From Legionella lytica (GTDB taxonomy: Bacteria > Pseudomonadota > Gammaproteobacteria > Legionellales > Legionellaceae), in NCBI RefSeq assembly GCF_023921225.1, contig NZ_CP071527.1:446501-510500 (forward strand): a stretch of 64,000 bases of DNA. The letters are read 5' to 3'. Below, piece after piece: positions 26,801-34,483 of the stretch. The stretch's first letter is position 1. Every line of letters starts with the position of its first letter. The translations under genes were made by a program, and so were the position numbers. The notes beneath the pieces were generated by a model that saw nothing but the letters and a program-made list of their open reading frames with translations, searched no databases and was not told where the DNA came from.

Positions 26801-26896
26801 ATGAAGGAAAGTATTGTAGAACAATTAATTAACGACATTCTTGATGCCTATTCAAAGAATCCTGATGTTAAGAGTTTACCTGCTAGACTAACTTAA
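23867..26896 (+). CDS. icmB: Dot/Icm ATPase DotO/IcmB
   Basis: A 1009-residue VirB4-like ATPase at the cytoplasmic base of the secretion channel. Walker A (ARPGSGKS) lies near residues 488-495, and the Walker B region contains RIVYDEFHR near 798-806. I choose the ATG at 23867 (MAHWSESFF) because GGGGAT ends eight bases upstream and the length then equals the L. pneumophila protein; the frame starts five codons earlier at 23852. In L. pneumophila tphA, icmF and icmH follow; here they do not. Confidence 0.96.
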   Translation: MAHWSESFFEGVDTFFAWLSTSLKQTTESYIDLETADSPTVLVNHDGSLLSIIKVEGIAALAGPDEFDQLVAGLTNAFQAAMGRPGHGLQVYFSHDKQNIRKLIRDIYDPATATAKRLGLDLGDLFEERTDYMAQYCAEERLFFVLITRPFNLTTEQLKAANKAKTKMLKDTKAPPFKTSQTIYAAVPELRDTHDAYVRAIMNDLDSLHVAGKLLEVHDAVHAIRMTADPDYTADDWRATLPGDMIPVREFNGFEGDASDLLWPSLAKQVLPRDASVLDLRTVQVGDKIYSSTYIDLFPKDVRPFVYLFGRILPSHIPWKISFLVESEGLATIKLKGLLAGILSFSSAQNRLISDSVNLLKYLQLNTDESIVRLRVVATTWAPEGRVALLRQRSSELVKAIQGWGSTDVSEICGDPFGGFVSSMLAGTLNSTAVPTVAPLSAVVSMLPITRPASPWSKGALLFRSPDGKPWPFQPGSTEQTTWIDLVYARPGSGKSVLSNAINLALCLSGGLLRLPRIAIIDIGPSSSGLISLLQEALPASKRHLVAYHRLRMTPDYSINPFDTQLGCRYPTALERAFLVNFITLLTTPLGAEKPYDGMPDLAGMVVDELFKSMADEFNPTPYAPGVEVFLDSILEEIGFVRDSKSTWWEVTDSLYSAGFEHEAMLAQRYAMPLLADAASICRTPSIEDLYEKITAPTGESLINAFSRMISAAVREYPILSRVTSFDIGDARVVSLDLDEVAKSGGDAADRQTAVMYMLARYVLARHYYLTEESLNNIPEQYKEYHKERVREIREDHKRIVYDEFHRTSKSAAVREQVIIDMREGRKWKVQIALLSQSVDDFDPVMIDFATAIYIMDAGPSQAIEKTTSIFGLSETAKAALRNRVHGPRLGGATFLAQFATKSGVNVQLLTLTLGPVELWAFSTTAEDASVRNHLYRHLGPAEARRLLAALFPNGSVAKEIETRLAGMKEKIGLIEEDMKESIVEQLINDILDAYSKNPDVKSLPARLT

Positions 26897-26956
26897 TATT
26901 ATCTTAAGAATATTAAAATATAATGCGCCTCATCTATAACATTGGATGAGGTCATT

Positions 26957-27922
26957 ATGAGAAAAATTCTCGCAGTTGTGTTGATATTGTTTAGTTCTTT
27001 TAGCGCTAATATAGCTTTTGCAGAACAAAGCGCTTCCAGTCGTATTCCAGATGAGTTTTTTGTGAGAGAGCACTGGCTTAGTATGACGACAAGCTATGAC
27101 ATTGAAACCAGAACTCAAAAATTAGGTACCCTATATAGAAGATTTTTTAGCTTACTGTTAACTTATGATTTTTATGATCCATTTGATAACAAAATTGCTT
27201 ATGCACGTTCAAAGTTCTTTTCATTTACGGCGCATTTCGATGTTTACGATAATTTTGAAAATTATTTAGGTGCAGCAGACGAGCGTCTGTTTTCTTTCTT
27301 CCCTACTTTTGATATTTATGACCGTGATGGCTATACCAAGCTTGCTAAGGCATCAATGAATTTCTGGGGAACAACATTTACTCTTTATGATCCAGTAACC
27401 GGTAAAGAAATGGCCCATATGTCTCGACCATTCTTTAGATTAAAAAATGACTGGACTTTCCACGTAACCGACCGAGAGCTATTTGAACATAAAGCTATTG
27501 ACCCACGAGTATTGATGACGGTTATTGCATTCCAAGGTGATAGAGAATATTGGGAGCAAGAACGACGACAGGATGACGATTATCTAAGAAAAGGTATCAA
27601 GAGCAGCAAAGAAACTGCGCCTGCTACGGATGTAAGCCAACAACAGCTGACTACACTTTTAGATAAAATTGCTGCTGTAAGCAAACAAGAGGGTTTGGAA
27701 AATACTCAAGAGCCTGATGAAAAAGCAGCAATGACAGTTGCAGCTGAGTTAGAAAATGGTTACAACACGCAAATGACTGATGATTCAGTACAATCAAGTC
27801 AAGAGCGATTGAATGCCTTTACTGATTACTGTTTACATTTGATTCAATCAAACTCGGTGTCTCAAGAGAAAAAGAAAACGATTCTGTTCTTACTAAAAGC
27901 ACGTTTGCAAGCAAACGCATAA
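26957..27922 (+). CDS. Exported protein with tubby/LURP-one-like beta repeats
   Basis: A 321-residue protein of unknown function. A signal peptide ends after residue 22 (NIAFA before EQ). Residues about 50-180 hold four or more copies of a pattern such as FFSFTAHFDVYDNFENYLG and LFSFFPTFDIYDRDGYTK: an aromatic strand, then a Y/FD-x-YD turn, then a strand ending in A. This is the strand pattern of tubby C-terminal/LURP-one-like barrels. The remainder is acidic and helical. GAGG lies five bases before the ATG at 26957. It may be co-transcribed with icmB; a role in the secretion system is only suggested by position. Confidence 0.7.
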   Translation: MRKILAVVLILFSSFSANIAFAEQSASSRIPDEFFVREHWLSMTTSYDIETRTQKLGTLYRRFFSLLLTYDFYDPFDNKIAYARSKFFSFTAHFDVYDNFENYLGAADERLFSFFPTFDIYDRDGYTKLAKASMNFWGTTFTLYDPVTGKEMAHMSRPFFRLKNDWTFHVTDRELFEHKAIDPRVLMTVIAFQGDREYWEQERRQDDDYLRKGIKSSKETAPATDVSQQQLTTLLDKIAAVSKQEGLENTQEPDEKAAMTVAAELENGYNTQMTDDSVQSSQERLNAFTDYCLHLIQSNSVSQEKKKTILFLLKARLQANA

Positions 27923-27937
27923 TTTAGGACACCTATG

Positions 27938-27966
27938 TAGGCTGGGCTGCTGTAAGGCCCAGTCTA
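27938..27966 (+). repeat. TAGGCTGGGC hairpin, copy 1
   Basis: Stem TAGGCTGGGC / GCCCAGTCTA (one G-T pair) with a nine-base loop, between convergent genes. The TGTAGGCTGGGCTG sequence recurs at 38841 and, inverted, at 33857-33869. It probably serves as a terminator and belongs to a dispersed intergenic repeat family. Confidence 0.6.
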
Positions 27967-27991
27967 TATCACATATCGCAAACATCCCTTT

Positions 27992-29134
27992 TTAATAATG
28001 AGTCCGTAACACTCCTTGATTACGTTGCATTCCATCAAGGCTACTATAAGAACAACCATAAACTTTCTTGGCATCATACATCGCCAAATCGGCTTTAACG
28101 ACAAGATCCGTCGCTGTTTTCGCATCATCGGGATAGGTAGCTGAGCCTATACTAATGGAATAACAATAAGGTTCACTATTTTCAAGAATCACGATTGGTT
28201 GAAATTCTTTAATAATACGTTCTGCAATCACCTGTGGTGTTCGCTTATTCGGAGCATGAGGTACGATGGCCGTAAATTCATCCCCCCCAAGCCGTGCAAT
28301 GAAGTCTTTTTCGCGAAAACAAAGCTGGAGTCGCCTTGAGGTTTCTAGAAGCAGTTGATCGCCTATACTGTGGCCATAGCGATCATTTACATGCTTAAAA
28401 TTGTCCAGGTCAATAAAGAATACGGTAATGCAATGGTTGGGGTTTATCGTGTTAATTAATTCATGCAAATGTTGAATGAAATAGCGACGATTAGGCAAAT
28501 TAGTCAGATGATCAAAACGAGCTAAATAGTGGTATTTATCTTTCTCTGTTTGTAATAGATAGTTCCTATCATTTAATTCCTGTTCATAACGCTCATTTTC
28601 GCGAAGCAAACTAGCAAGAGTTGTCACGATAATAAGATAGGTAAACAAATGATTAATAAGTTCAATAGCCAGGAATTGATAGGGTGGTAAACTATAATAA
28701 GGAGGAATGACAAATTGATTAAAGGTAATGAGTATCAACATCGATGCAATAGAATAAATCAATAAACCACTCATTCCGGTAAGTGATGCTGCAAGTAAGG
28801 GCATTACATAGAACCATTGGGTATGTAGTGGGCCTATACCCCAAACCAAATAGTTACCTATAACAATTGCGAAAAAAATAATGGCGGTTAAGAGTTGACT
28901 GCATAAGTAGACATTTTTAGCTTGTTTAAGCAGCCATAAATTCGCTAAAGTTAATCCGCCTGTAATACTAATGGTGGTGATTAAAACCCAAAGTTGAGAC
29001 ATGGAATAGAAAATTGCAACAATAGTACAGACGAAAAGAAATTCCCAACTGACATACTGAATCAGGCGATATTGGCGAGTATATTTTTCGATGCTATCCG
29101 ACTGTTTTAAGTAGTTAAAAATCTTATATAGCAT
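27992..29134 (-). CDS. Membrane-bound GGDEF diguanylate cyclase
   Basis: Makes cyclic di-GMP from two GTP. The 380-residue protein has about six membrane segments in the first 185 residues, a short linker helix (RENERYEQELNDRNYL), and a C-terminal GGDEF domain that starts FDHLTNLPNRRYF. The active-site motif is intact (RLGGDEF). The inhibitory-site motif RxxD (REKD) lies exactly five residues before it, so feedback inhibition by the product is expected. There is no EAL domain. The first ATG is at 29134 without a clear ribosome site. It stands alone between the beta-repeat protein and the histidine kinase. Confidence 0.9.
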   Translation of the reverse strand: MLYKIFNYLKQSDSIEKYTRQYRLIQYVSWEFLFVCTIVAIFYSMSQLWVLITTISITGGLTLANLWLLKQAKNVYLCSQLLTAIIFFAIVIGNYLVWGIGPLHTQWFYVMPLLAASLTGMSGLLIYSIASMLILITFNQFVIPPYYSLPPYQFLAIELINHLFTYLIIVTTLASLLRENERYEQELNDRNYLLQTEKDKYHYLARFDHLTNLPNRRYFIQHLHELINTINPNHCITVFFIDLDNFKHVNDRYGHSIGDQLLLETSRRLQLCFREKDFIARLGGDEFTAIVPHAPNKRTPQVIAERIIKEFQPIVILENSEPYCYSISIGSATYPDDAKTATDLVVKADLAMYDAKKVYGCSYSSLDGMQRNQGVLRTHY

Positions 29135-29234
29135 TTCGGTTTCAGTCCTTGGCCTTTATTGAAGAATATCCACATCTTTAGTTTAGTTGAATTTATTAAT
29201 AGTAGGCAATTTTAATAAGGGACTAATTGTATTA

Positions 29235-30485
29235 TTACAATGATTTAATTGGTAACGTTATTCGAACCTTTAAGCCTCCTTCTAATAAATTACTTAGAGA
29301 GATATCGCCTTGATGCATTTGGACAATTTCACGGGCAATAGTTAATCCTAAACCAGCTCCTCCTGTGCTACGCGAGCGAGAGCGTTCACTGCGATAGAAC
29401 GGGAGGAATACTTGTTCTAGTTCCGCAGCTGGAAGTCCAGGACCTTTATCCATAATGGTGATTTCAACCTGTTGAGGCAAGTGCTGCAAATGGATTGTTG
29501 CTTGAACACCATAATGCACCGCATTATTAATTAGATTATTCAAGGCGCGTTTTAATAAATTCACTGAACCCACATAAATCAATTTAGGGCAGTCACTAGT
29601 AAAATGTACCTGATAATTTAATTCCAAGGCATCATCGCTTAATGAGGACAGCAATGCGACCAAATCAAAGCGTTGAGGTTTTTCTTCATGATTAATATCA
29701 CGAAAATAATCTAGAGTTTCCTGAATCATCAGTTCCATATCATTAATATCCGCACTAATTTTGGCATAGTGGGGATTATCTGATAGATATTCAGTTCTTA
29801 GTTTCAAACGGGTCAAGGGGGTACGTAAATCATGAGAAATCGCGGTCACAACCCGAGTGCGATTGGCTAAAAGTTTATTCACTTTTTTTTGCAGGTCGTT
29901 AATTTTTTTAAAAATGGCTTTTTGATCCGAGTTGCCTGTGAGGGGAATGGGCAGCCAATTTTCCTGGTTTTCATTATAACTTAGGCTTTGGATTAATGTT
30001 TGAATAGGCTGGTTTAGTGTTCTTACGGCCCAATAATTAAGAAGTATTAATGCGCCTAATAAAATAAGTAGCAGGCTGACAATAAAACTTAGTTGATTCG
30101 ACACGGGGGGAATCATGCTGACATTTAGCCATGCGTTTTCTTGGATAAATAGAGAAAATTCCAGCTTTTTATTTTGCTTCATGAGGTTGAACAAGACCGG
30201 GGCTTTTAAGGTTAACAAGGCATTTTGTTCATAGGCTGGAGTAGGCGATAAGCTAATTTCAGACCAGCGAGAATGGCGATTTTGCAGAATGGAGGGCCAG
30301 CTAGATTGGGGGCTTTTTTGCAATTGATTCACCAGACGTGTTAATGAACGTATGGTATTGGCAGAAATAAATGAATGAGTATGTGCGTAATATTGCCCTA
30401 ATTGCAGCAGAGCAAAGCCTATAATGAGATTACCCAGGACTAATCCGAGCAGTGTTTTTTTCGCGGTAGTGGTTAACTGGCTCAT
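29235..30485 (-). CDS. EnvZ-type sensor histidine kinase
   Basis: A 416-residue inner-membrane kinase. Membrane segments lie at about residues 12-30 and 132-152 and enclose a roughly 100-residue periplasmic sensor. A HAMP-like linker follows, then the H-box ISHDLRTPLTR with His218, the N-box NNLINNAVHYG, and the G-boxes DKGPGLP and GGAGLGLTIA. The H-box is the same as in EnvZ. It overlaps the response regulator gene by four bases. The divergent Spy/CpxP-like gene suggests an envelope-stress role, although neither name cpx nor omp can be fixed from sequence. Confidence 0.9.
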   Translation of the reverse strand: MSQLTTTAKKTLLGLVLGNLIIGFALLQLGQYYAHTHSFISANTIRSLTRLVNQLQKSPQSSWPSILQNRHSRWSEISLSPTPAYEQNALLTLKAPVLFNLMKQNKKLEFSLFIQENAWLNVSMIPPVSNQLSFIVSLLLILLGALILLNYWAVRTLNQPIQTLIQSLSYNENQENWLPIPLTGNSDQKAIFKKINDLQKKVNKLLANRTRVVTAISHDLRTPLTRLKLRTEYLSDNPHYAKISADINDMELMIQETLDYFRDINHEEKPQRFDLVALLSSLSDDALELNYQVHFTSDCPKLIYVGSVNLLKRALNNLINNAVHYGVQATIHLQHLPQQVEITIMDKGPGLPAAELEQVFLPFYRSERSRSRSTGGAGLGLTIAREIVQMHQGDISLSNLLEGGLKVRITLPIKSL

Positions 30486-31210
30486 AACATATCAACCTTC
30501 GTTTTGAATTGATAGCCGCCACCACGAATGGTTAATAGTAATTGGGGATTGCGGGGATCAAGTTCAATCTTTTTGCGCAAACGACCAATTAAGACATCAA
30601 TGGTACGATCTTGCGAATCAAAGTACTTATCGTATAAGAGATCCATCAGTTGATCTCGAGTTAAGATACGTCCTGGATGTTCTAAAAAAATTAGTAATAA
30701 TTCATATTCACGTTGGCTTAGGGGAATTGCAATGGCGTCTTGGTCGATCAATGCATGCGTATTGCGATCGAGAGTCCAATTCTCAAAATGGATTTGCTGT
30801 AAGGGAGCGAGTTTTTTCCGCTCTTCACTTAATTCGCCTTGAGTGCGTCTTAATTGTGCTTTGACTCGCGCTAAAAGCTCACGAGCGCTAAATGGTTTGG
30901 AGATATAATCATCAGCCCCTAGCTCCAGTCCTGCAACTTTATCGGCAATACTGTTGGCTGCGCTGAGCATAATAATAGGCATGCTGTGTGTTTGGCGAAT
31001 TATTTGGCAGAGTTGGAGGCCATCCATCCCCGGTAGCATGATGTCGAGAATCACGAGATCAAAATTATGTTCTCGCAACAATTGCTTGAGCGTAAGCCCA
31101 TTTAATGCACAGGTGGTACGAAAACCATTTTTAATCAGATAATCGTTGATCAAATCTATGATGTCTTGATCATCATCAATAATCAAAATATGATGTTTTT
31201 TGGTATTCAT
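30482..31210 (-). CDS. OmpR-family response regulator
   Basis: A 242-residue two-domain regulator. The receiver domain has the acidic pair IIDDD, the phosphorylation site Asp56 in VILDIMLPGMDG, and the lysine in ISKPF. The C-terminal winged helix contains LSQREYELLLIFLEHPG and the recognition segment RTIDVLIGRLRKKIE, ending TIRGGGYQF. It is the first gene of the pair with the kinase. Its start faces the Spy-like gene across 133 bp that contain a perfect 28-bp palindrome, a likely target of this regulator. Confidence 0.93.
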   Translation of the reverse strand: MNTKKHHILIIDDDQDIIDLINDYLIKNGFRTTCALNGLTLKQLLREHNFDLVILDIMLPGMDGLQLCQIIRQTHSMPIIMLSAANSIADKVAGLELGADDYISKPFSARELLARVKAQLRRTQGELSEERKKLAPLQQIHFENWTLDRNTHALIDQDAIAIPLSQREYELLLIFLEHPGRILTRDQLMDLLYDKYFDSQDRTIDVLIGRLRKKIELDPRNPQLLLTIRGGGYQFKTKVDML

Positions 31211-31243
31211 TCAGTGCCTACAGCTAAGGTAGGAAGTCTCTAA

Positions 31244-31271
31244 TTTATTGTAACAACATTGTTACAATAAA
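31244..31271. promoter_or_regulatory. Palindromic operator between response regulator and Spy-like gene
   Basis: Perfect inverted repeat with arm TTTATTGTAACAA, centre CA, 33 bases before the regulator start and 72 bases before the Spy-like start. The core GTAACAA is like half-sites of OmpR-family proteins. A rightward promoter with TTGTCA (31280-31285) and TGTTAT (31302-31307) lies just after it. Confidence 0.6.
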
Positions 31272-31343
31272 CAATCCATTTGTCATATTCCTATTACATT
31301 GTGTTATTACACTTAGCAATGAAGACCATAATAGGAGAAAAAA

Positions 31344-31775
31344 ATGAACGTTAAACGTTTGCTACTTGTTAACAGTTGCGCTTTCGCATTAGTGGGGGCT
31401 TCTGTGGTATTTGCTCAAGCCACAATCGAGAATGTAGATAAAGGCGCACAGAAACAAGAGCAATGCGCTAAATATAAATCACTTTCTACAGAACAACGTG
31501 CTCAATTACAGGCTCTACGAAAAAGTATGCGTGCAGAAATGCAGCCTTTAATTAAAGAAAAACGCGCGCTCAGAGCACAAATTAAAGCGGCAATTACAGC
31601 GCCCAATGCACAATGGAATAACGTTGAGGCCTTAGTGGCCAAGAGTAATGAGGTGAATAATAAAATCACCATGGTTGTTGTAAAAAGCCGATTTGATGCT
31701 TTTCAAAAAGTAGGGGTGTTGATGCCTTTCAGACATCATCATAAATGTCATCACGACAATAAGGTAGTTCAATAG
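31344..31775 (+). CDS. Spy/CpxP-like periplasmic protein
   Basis: A 143-residue exported protein. The signal peptide ends near residue 25 (VVFAQA). The mature part is helical, with the LTxxQ-type motif of the Spy/CpxP family (YKSLSTEQRAQLQALRKSM) and a long charged helix. The C-terminus is His-rich (RHHHKCHHD), which could bind metal ions. In enterobacteria such proteins are chaperones or sensors under CpxR or BaeR control. AGGAGA stands before the ATG. The divergent two-component genes and the palindrome between suggest that this system controls it. Confidence 0.75.
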   Translation: MNVKRLLLVNSCAFALVGASVVFAQATIENVDKGAQKQEQCAKYKSLSTEQRAQLQALRKSMRAEMQPLIKEKRALRAQIKAAITAPNAQWNNVEALVAKSNEVNNKITMVVVKSRFDAFQKVGVLMPFRHHHKCHHDNKVVQ

Positions 31776-31801
31776 GAGTGTTTCGTAGCCTTAGACCCTT
31801 G

Positions 31802-31828
31802 AATTACCGCGGCTTGACCGCGGTAATT
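31802..31828. terminator. Bidirectional terminator hairpin
   Basis: Perfect stem AATTACCGCGG / complement with a five-base loop, between the convergent Spy-like gene and the cupin gene. Confidence 0.7.
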
Positions 31829-31842
31829 AGGCACTCTTAAGG

Positions 31843-32190
31843 CTACTTTAATTCAACCACAATGACTTTTATTGGATGTTCTCCCATATTTTCATCGGTA
31901 TGCAATTCGCCAGGAACATCTTTGAGCAAATAATAAGCTTGGCCCTTTTCTAATTCGAGATAATGTACTTCGCCTTTATTGTTGGTCACTTTTAGCTTAC
32001 CCGAATTCAATGCTACCAGAACCCGATTATGCTCGTGACGATGCATGGCTAAGCTTTGCTCTTTATTGGGATAAATCAACGTTTTCCACACCTGAACTTT
32101 GTTATTCGCGAGCAGGGGTATACGCTGGGTGCTATTCGCCTGGGCTAAAAATGAAATTAACATAAAAATCAAAGCAGTAAATTGACGCAT
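31843..32190 (-). CDS. Exported small cupin protein
   Basis: A 115-residue protein: signal peptide (RQFTALIFMLISFLAQA) and one cupin fold. The metal-site motif appears as MHRHEHNRVLVAL (His-x-His-x3-4 pattern), and a second motif includes PGELHTDEN. Substrate and metal are unknown. I start it at the ATG at 32190 because GTGGAAAAAG lies just upstream and it begins the signal peptide; the frame is open seven codons further. It is adjacent to oxyR on the same strand, 33 bases upstream of it in gene order being reversed: oxyR is read first. Confidence 0.7.
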   Translation of the reverse strand: MRQFTALIFMLISFLAQANSTQRIPLLANNKVQVWKTLIYPNKEQSLAMHRHEHNRVLVALNSGKLKVTNNKGEVHYLELEKGQAYYLLKDVPGELHTDENMGEHPIKVIVVELK

Positions 32191-32223
32191 CTTTTTCCAC
32201 TCTTTTTGCAAAATAGAATAAAA

Positions 32224-33147
32224 CTATAATACAAAGTCGTGTTGAAGGGTATCGGTAACGACCTGCTGAACAAGTTGTGCCAATTTATCATACATTTGTG
32301 TTTTATATGAAGTTGTCCGCCAAGCAACGCCAATTTCTCTATATGCTTGTTTATTTGTTAGCGGTAAGGCGATTAGCTCAGTTCCTTTAAGAATCCCACT
32401 GTTAATTGCTAATGTCGGTAAAAAGGTAATTCCGGGCTGATGATTGACCATTTGAATTAAGGTATGCAAGCTGGTGGCAAAGAAATGATTAATTTGTTTG
32501 CTGTTTTTTAGTTCACAGGCTTGCAGGGCATGGCCAGTCAGGCAATGTTCTTTTTCCAAAAGAAAGATACTGTTTTCAGGTAAGTTACTGATCTCGGGGT
32601 TAAGGTTTTGGTGGTGCCAGGTTTTAGGCAAAACTAATTGGAAATAATCTTTCCCCACAATGCGTGTATGCAGATCTGGGGTAGGATAAGGCAGAGCAAG
32701 AATTACCATATCGAGCTTACCCTCGCTTAAAAGTTTTAATGCATTTTCAGTTGTATCTTCCCTAACAAACAGAGTTAAGTCAGGATAGCGTTCCTGACAT
32801 CGGTTTTGCAGGCCATTTAATATAAAAGGAGCAATAGTGGGAATAATCCCCAGATAAAAGTCACCTTGCATCATCTTTCCCTGAGTTAGCGCATAATCTA
32901 CCAAAGCATCAGTTTGCTCAAGGAGTGCTCGACTACGTTTTACAATCTCTTCGCCAAGGGGGGTAAACAAAAAGGTTTTGTGATCGCGTTCTAAAAGCTG
33001 TACTGCAAGTGTTTCCTCAAGATTAGTAATTGCCGCACTCAATGTGGATTGACTAATAAAGCAAGCTGCTGCGGCACGACCAAAATGTTGGTGCTCATAG
33101 AGGCTTAGCAAATAATGTAACTGTTTTAGATTGGTTAATTTTCTCAT
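32224..33147 (-). CDS. oxyR: OxyR-type peroxide-sensing LysR regulator
   Basis: A 307-residue LysR-family regulator. The N-terminal helix-turn-helix is FGRAAAACFISQSTLSAAI (residues 22-40). The effector domain has Cys202 and Cys211 in HCLTGHALQAC, the same spacing as the redox pair Cys199/Cys208 of E. coli OxyR. It is divergent from ahpC, and the 94-bp gap between them would hold the shared operator. The start ATG at 33147 has only a weak ribosome site. The pairing with ahpC-ahpD makes a peroxide-response function very likely. Confidence 0.9.
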   Translation of the reverse strand: MRKLTNLKQLHYLLSLYEHQHFGRAAAACFISQSTLSAAITNLEETLAVQLLERDHKTFLFTPLGEEIVKRSRALLEQTDALVDYALTQGKMMQGDFYLGIIPTIAPFILNGLQNRCQERYPDLTLFVREDTTENALKLLSEGKLDMVILALPYPTPDLHTRIVGKDYFQLVLPKTWHHQNLNPEISNLPENSIFLLEKEHCLTGHALQACELKNSKQINHFFATSLHTLIQMVNHQPGITFLPTLAINSGILKGTELIALPLTNKQAYREIGVAWRTTSYKTQMYDKLAQLVQQVVTDTLQHDFVL

Positions 33148-33241
33148 CGTTTTTTCCGATTAAATAAATCTGTTTTATTCATTTTAAATAATTATACACC
33201 ATCACTATACTAAAAATGTAACCAGTAATGAGGAGATGATT

Positions 33242-33790
33242 ATGTTAACTGTTGGCCAAAAAATACCTGAATTTTCGGTGGTGGCGGTAAAACCTGGTTT
33301 CAATAACCATGAAGAAAATGGGGTTAGTGCTTTTGAAGTAATTAACGAGCAAAGCTTTGCTGGTAAATGGAAAATACTTTATTTCTATCCTAAAGATTTT
33401 ACTTTTGTATGCCCAACAGAAATTGTGGAGTTTGCTCGATTAAATAGCGAGTTTAATGATCGTGATGCGGTTGTATTAGGAGGCAGTACCGATAATGAGT
33501 TTGTAAAATTGGCCTGGCGTAGAGAACACAAAGATTTACATGCTTTAGATCAGTATAGCTTTGCTGATGTGAATGGAAAATTAACAGATGGGTTGGGAAT
33601 TCGAGATGCCGAAAGCGGCTGCGCTCTAAGAGCCACCTTTATTATTGACCCTAATAATATCATCCAACATGTCAGCGTTAATTCGTTAAACGTAGGTCGT
33701 AATCCACAAGAGATATTACGTATTTTGGATGCATTACAGACTGATGAGCTTTGTCCTTGTAATCGTCCTGTGGGCGGGGACACGCTGTAA
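33242..33790 (+). CDS. ahpC: Alkyl hydroperoxide reductase AhpC (CxC type)
   Basis: A 182-residue 2-Cys peroxiredoxin that reduces peroxides. The peroxidatic Cys57 is in DFTFVCPTEI. The C-terminal ELCPCN gives two cysteines, 171 and 173, as in the mycobacterial AhpC that is recycled by AhpD rather than AhpF. I choose the ATG at 33242 because AGGAG ends six bases upstream; the ATG at 33236 is too close to it. ahpD follows after 125 bases and oxyR lies upstream in divergent orientation. Confidence 0.93.
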   Translation: MLTVGQKIPEFSVVAVKPGFNNHEENGVSAFEVINEQSFAGKWKILYFYPKDFTFVCPTEIVEFARLNSEFNDRDAVVLGGSTDNEFVKLAWRREHKDLHALDQYSFADVNGKLTDGLGIRDAESGCALRATFIIDPNNIIQHVSVNSLNVGRNPQEILRILDALQTDELCPCNRPVGGDTL

Positions 33791-33796
33791 TCGATT

Positions 33797-33869
33797 TGTA
33801 GACGGGGCTGTAGCCTAGCAAAGAGAACTCGTGGCATAGCCGATGCTGGGCTTTACAGCCCAGCCTACA
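33797..33869. repeat. TAGGCTGGGC repeat, copy 2, between ahpC and ahpD
   Basis: Contains TGTAGACGGGGCTG and, 45 bases on, GCTGGGC-TTTACA-GCCCAGC followed by CTACA. The last part is an inverted copy of the TGTAGGCTGGGCTG element seen at 27936 and 38841. It may attenuate transcription from ahpC into ahpD. Confidence 0.55.
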
Positions 33870-33915
33870 TTTAAACGGCAGTCATTAAATTAATACCAAA
33901 CGTGGAGAGGTTATT

Positions 33916-34446
33916 ATGTCGATTGAACAATTAAAACAAAGTATTCCTGATTATGCTAAAGACATACGTCTTAACGTCAGTAATCTATTTGGGAATATAG
34001 CTCAAACTGGCTTAACAGAGAGTCAATTTTATGGGACTGTTTTGGCCATTGCATACAGCCTCAAAAATAAACAAATACTAGAGGCTATTTTAGCGGAGGG
34101 GGAAGAGTATATAACGCAAGAATTACAACAAGCAGCAAAAATAGCCGCAACGTTAATGGCCATGAATAATGTGTACTATCGTGCCATTCATTTGGCTGCG
34201 AATAAGGAGTTGTCATTATTACCTGCTAATTTACGCATGAATGCGATGGCAAATTCTGGCGTATCTAAAGTGGATTTTGAGCTGTTTGCCTTAGCGGTAT
34301 CTGCTTTAAATGGTTGCGGTATGTGTATCCACTCTCATGTGGCGCAGCTTGACGAAGCGGGAATAAGTAAGGTGGCGATTCAATCAGCTTTACGCATTGC
34401 TGCAGTGCTTAATGCGGTGGCTGCAGCGCAGGCGATTGAAGAGTGA
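33916..34446 (+). CDS. ahpD: Alkyl hydroperoxidase AhpD
   Basis: A 176-residue CMD-family protein, the lipoamide-linked reductase partner of AhpC. The active site is complete: Cys134 and Cys137 in NGCGMCIHSH, His141, and Glu122 upstream (KVDFELFAL), matching the mycobacterial Glu/Cys/Cys/His proton relay. The ribosome site is GAGAGG before ATG. Together with the CxC-type AhpC it forms a flavin-free peroxidase system. Confidence 0.93.
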   Translation: MSIEQLKQSIPDYAKDIRLNVSNLFGNIAQTGLTESQFYGTVLAIAYSLKNKQILEAILAEGEEYITQELQQAAKIAATLMAMNNVYYRAIHLAANKELSLLPANLRMNAMANSGVSKVDFELFALAVSALNGCGMCIHSHVAQLDEAGISKVAIQSALRIAAVLNAVAAAQAIEE

Positions 34447-34448
34447 AT

Positions 34449-34483
34449 GTAGCCGTATTACGACCTCGTCTAATACGGGCTAC
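34449..34483. repeat. TAATACGGGCTAC hairpin at the ahpD/transporter junction
   Basis: GTAGCCGTATTA and TAATACGGGCTAC form an imperfect stem (one base bulged) around ten bases. It overlaps the last codon of the minus-strand transporter and follows ahpD, so it may terminate both. The TAATACGGGCTAC half recurs at 62026-62038. Confidence 0.5.
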
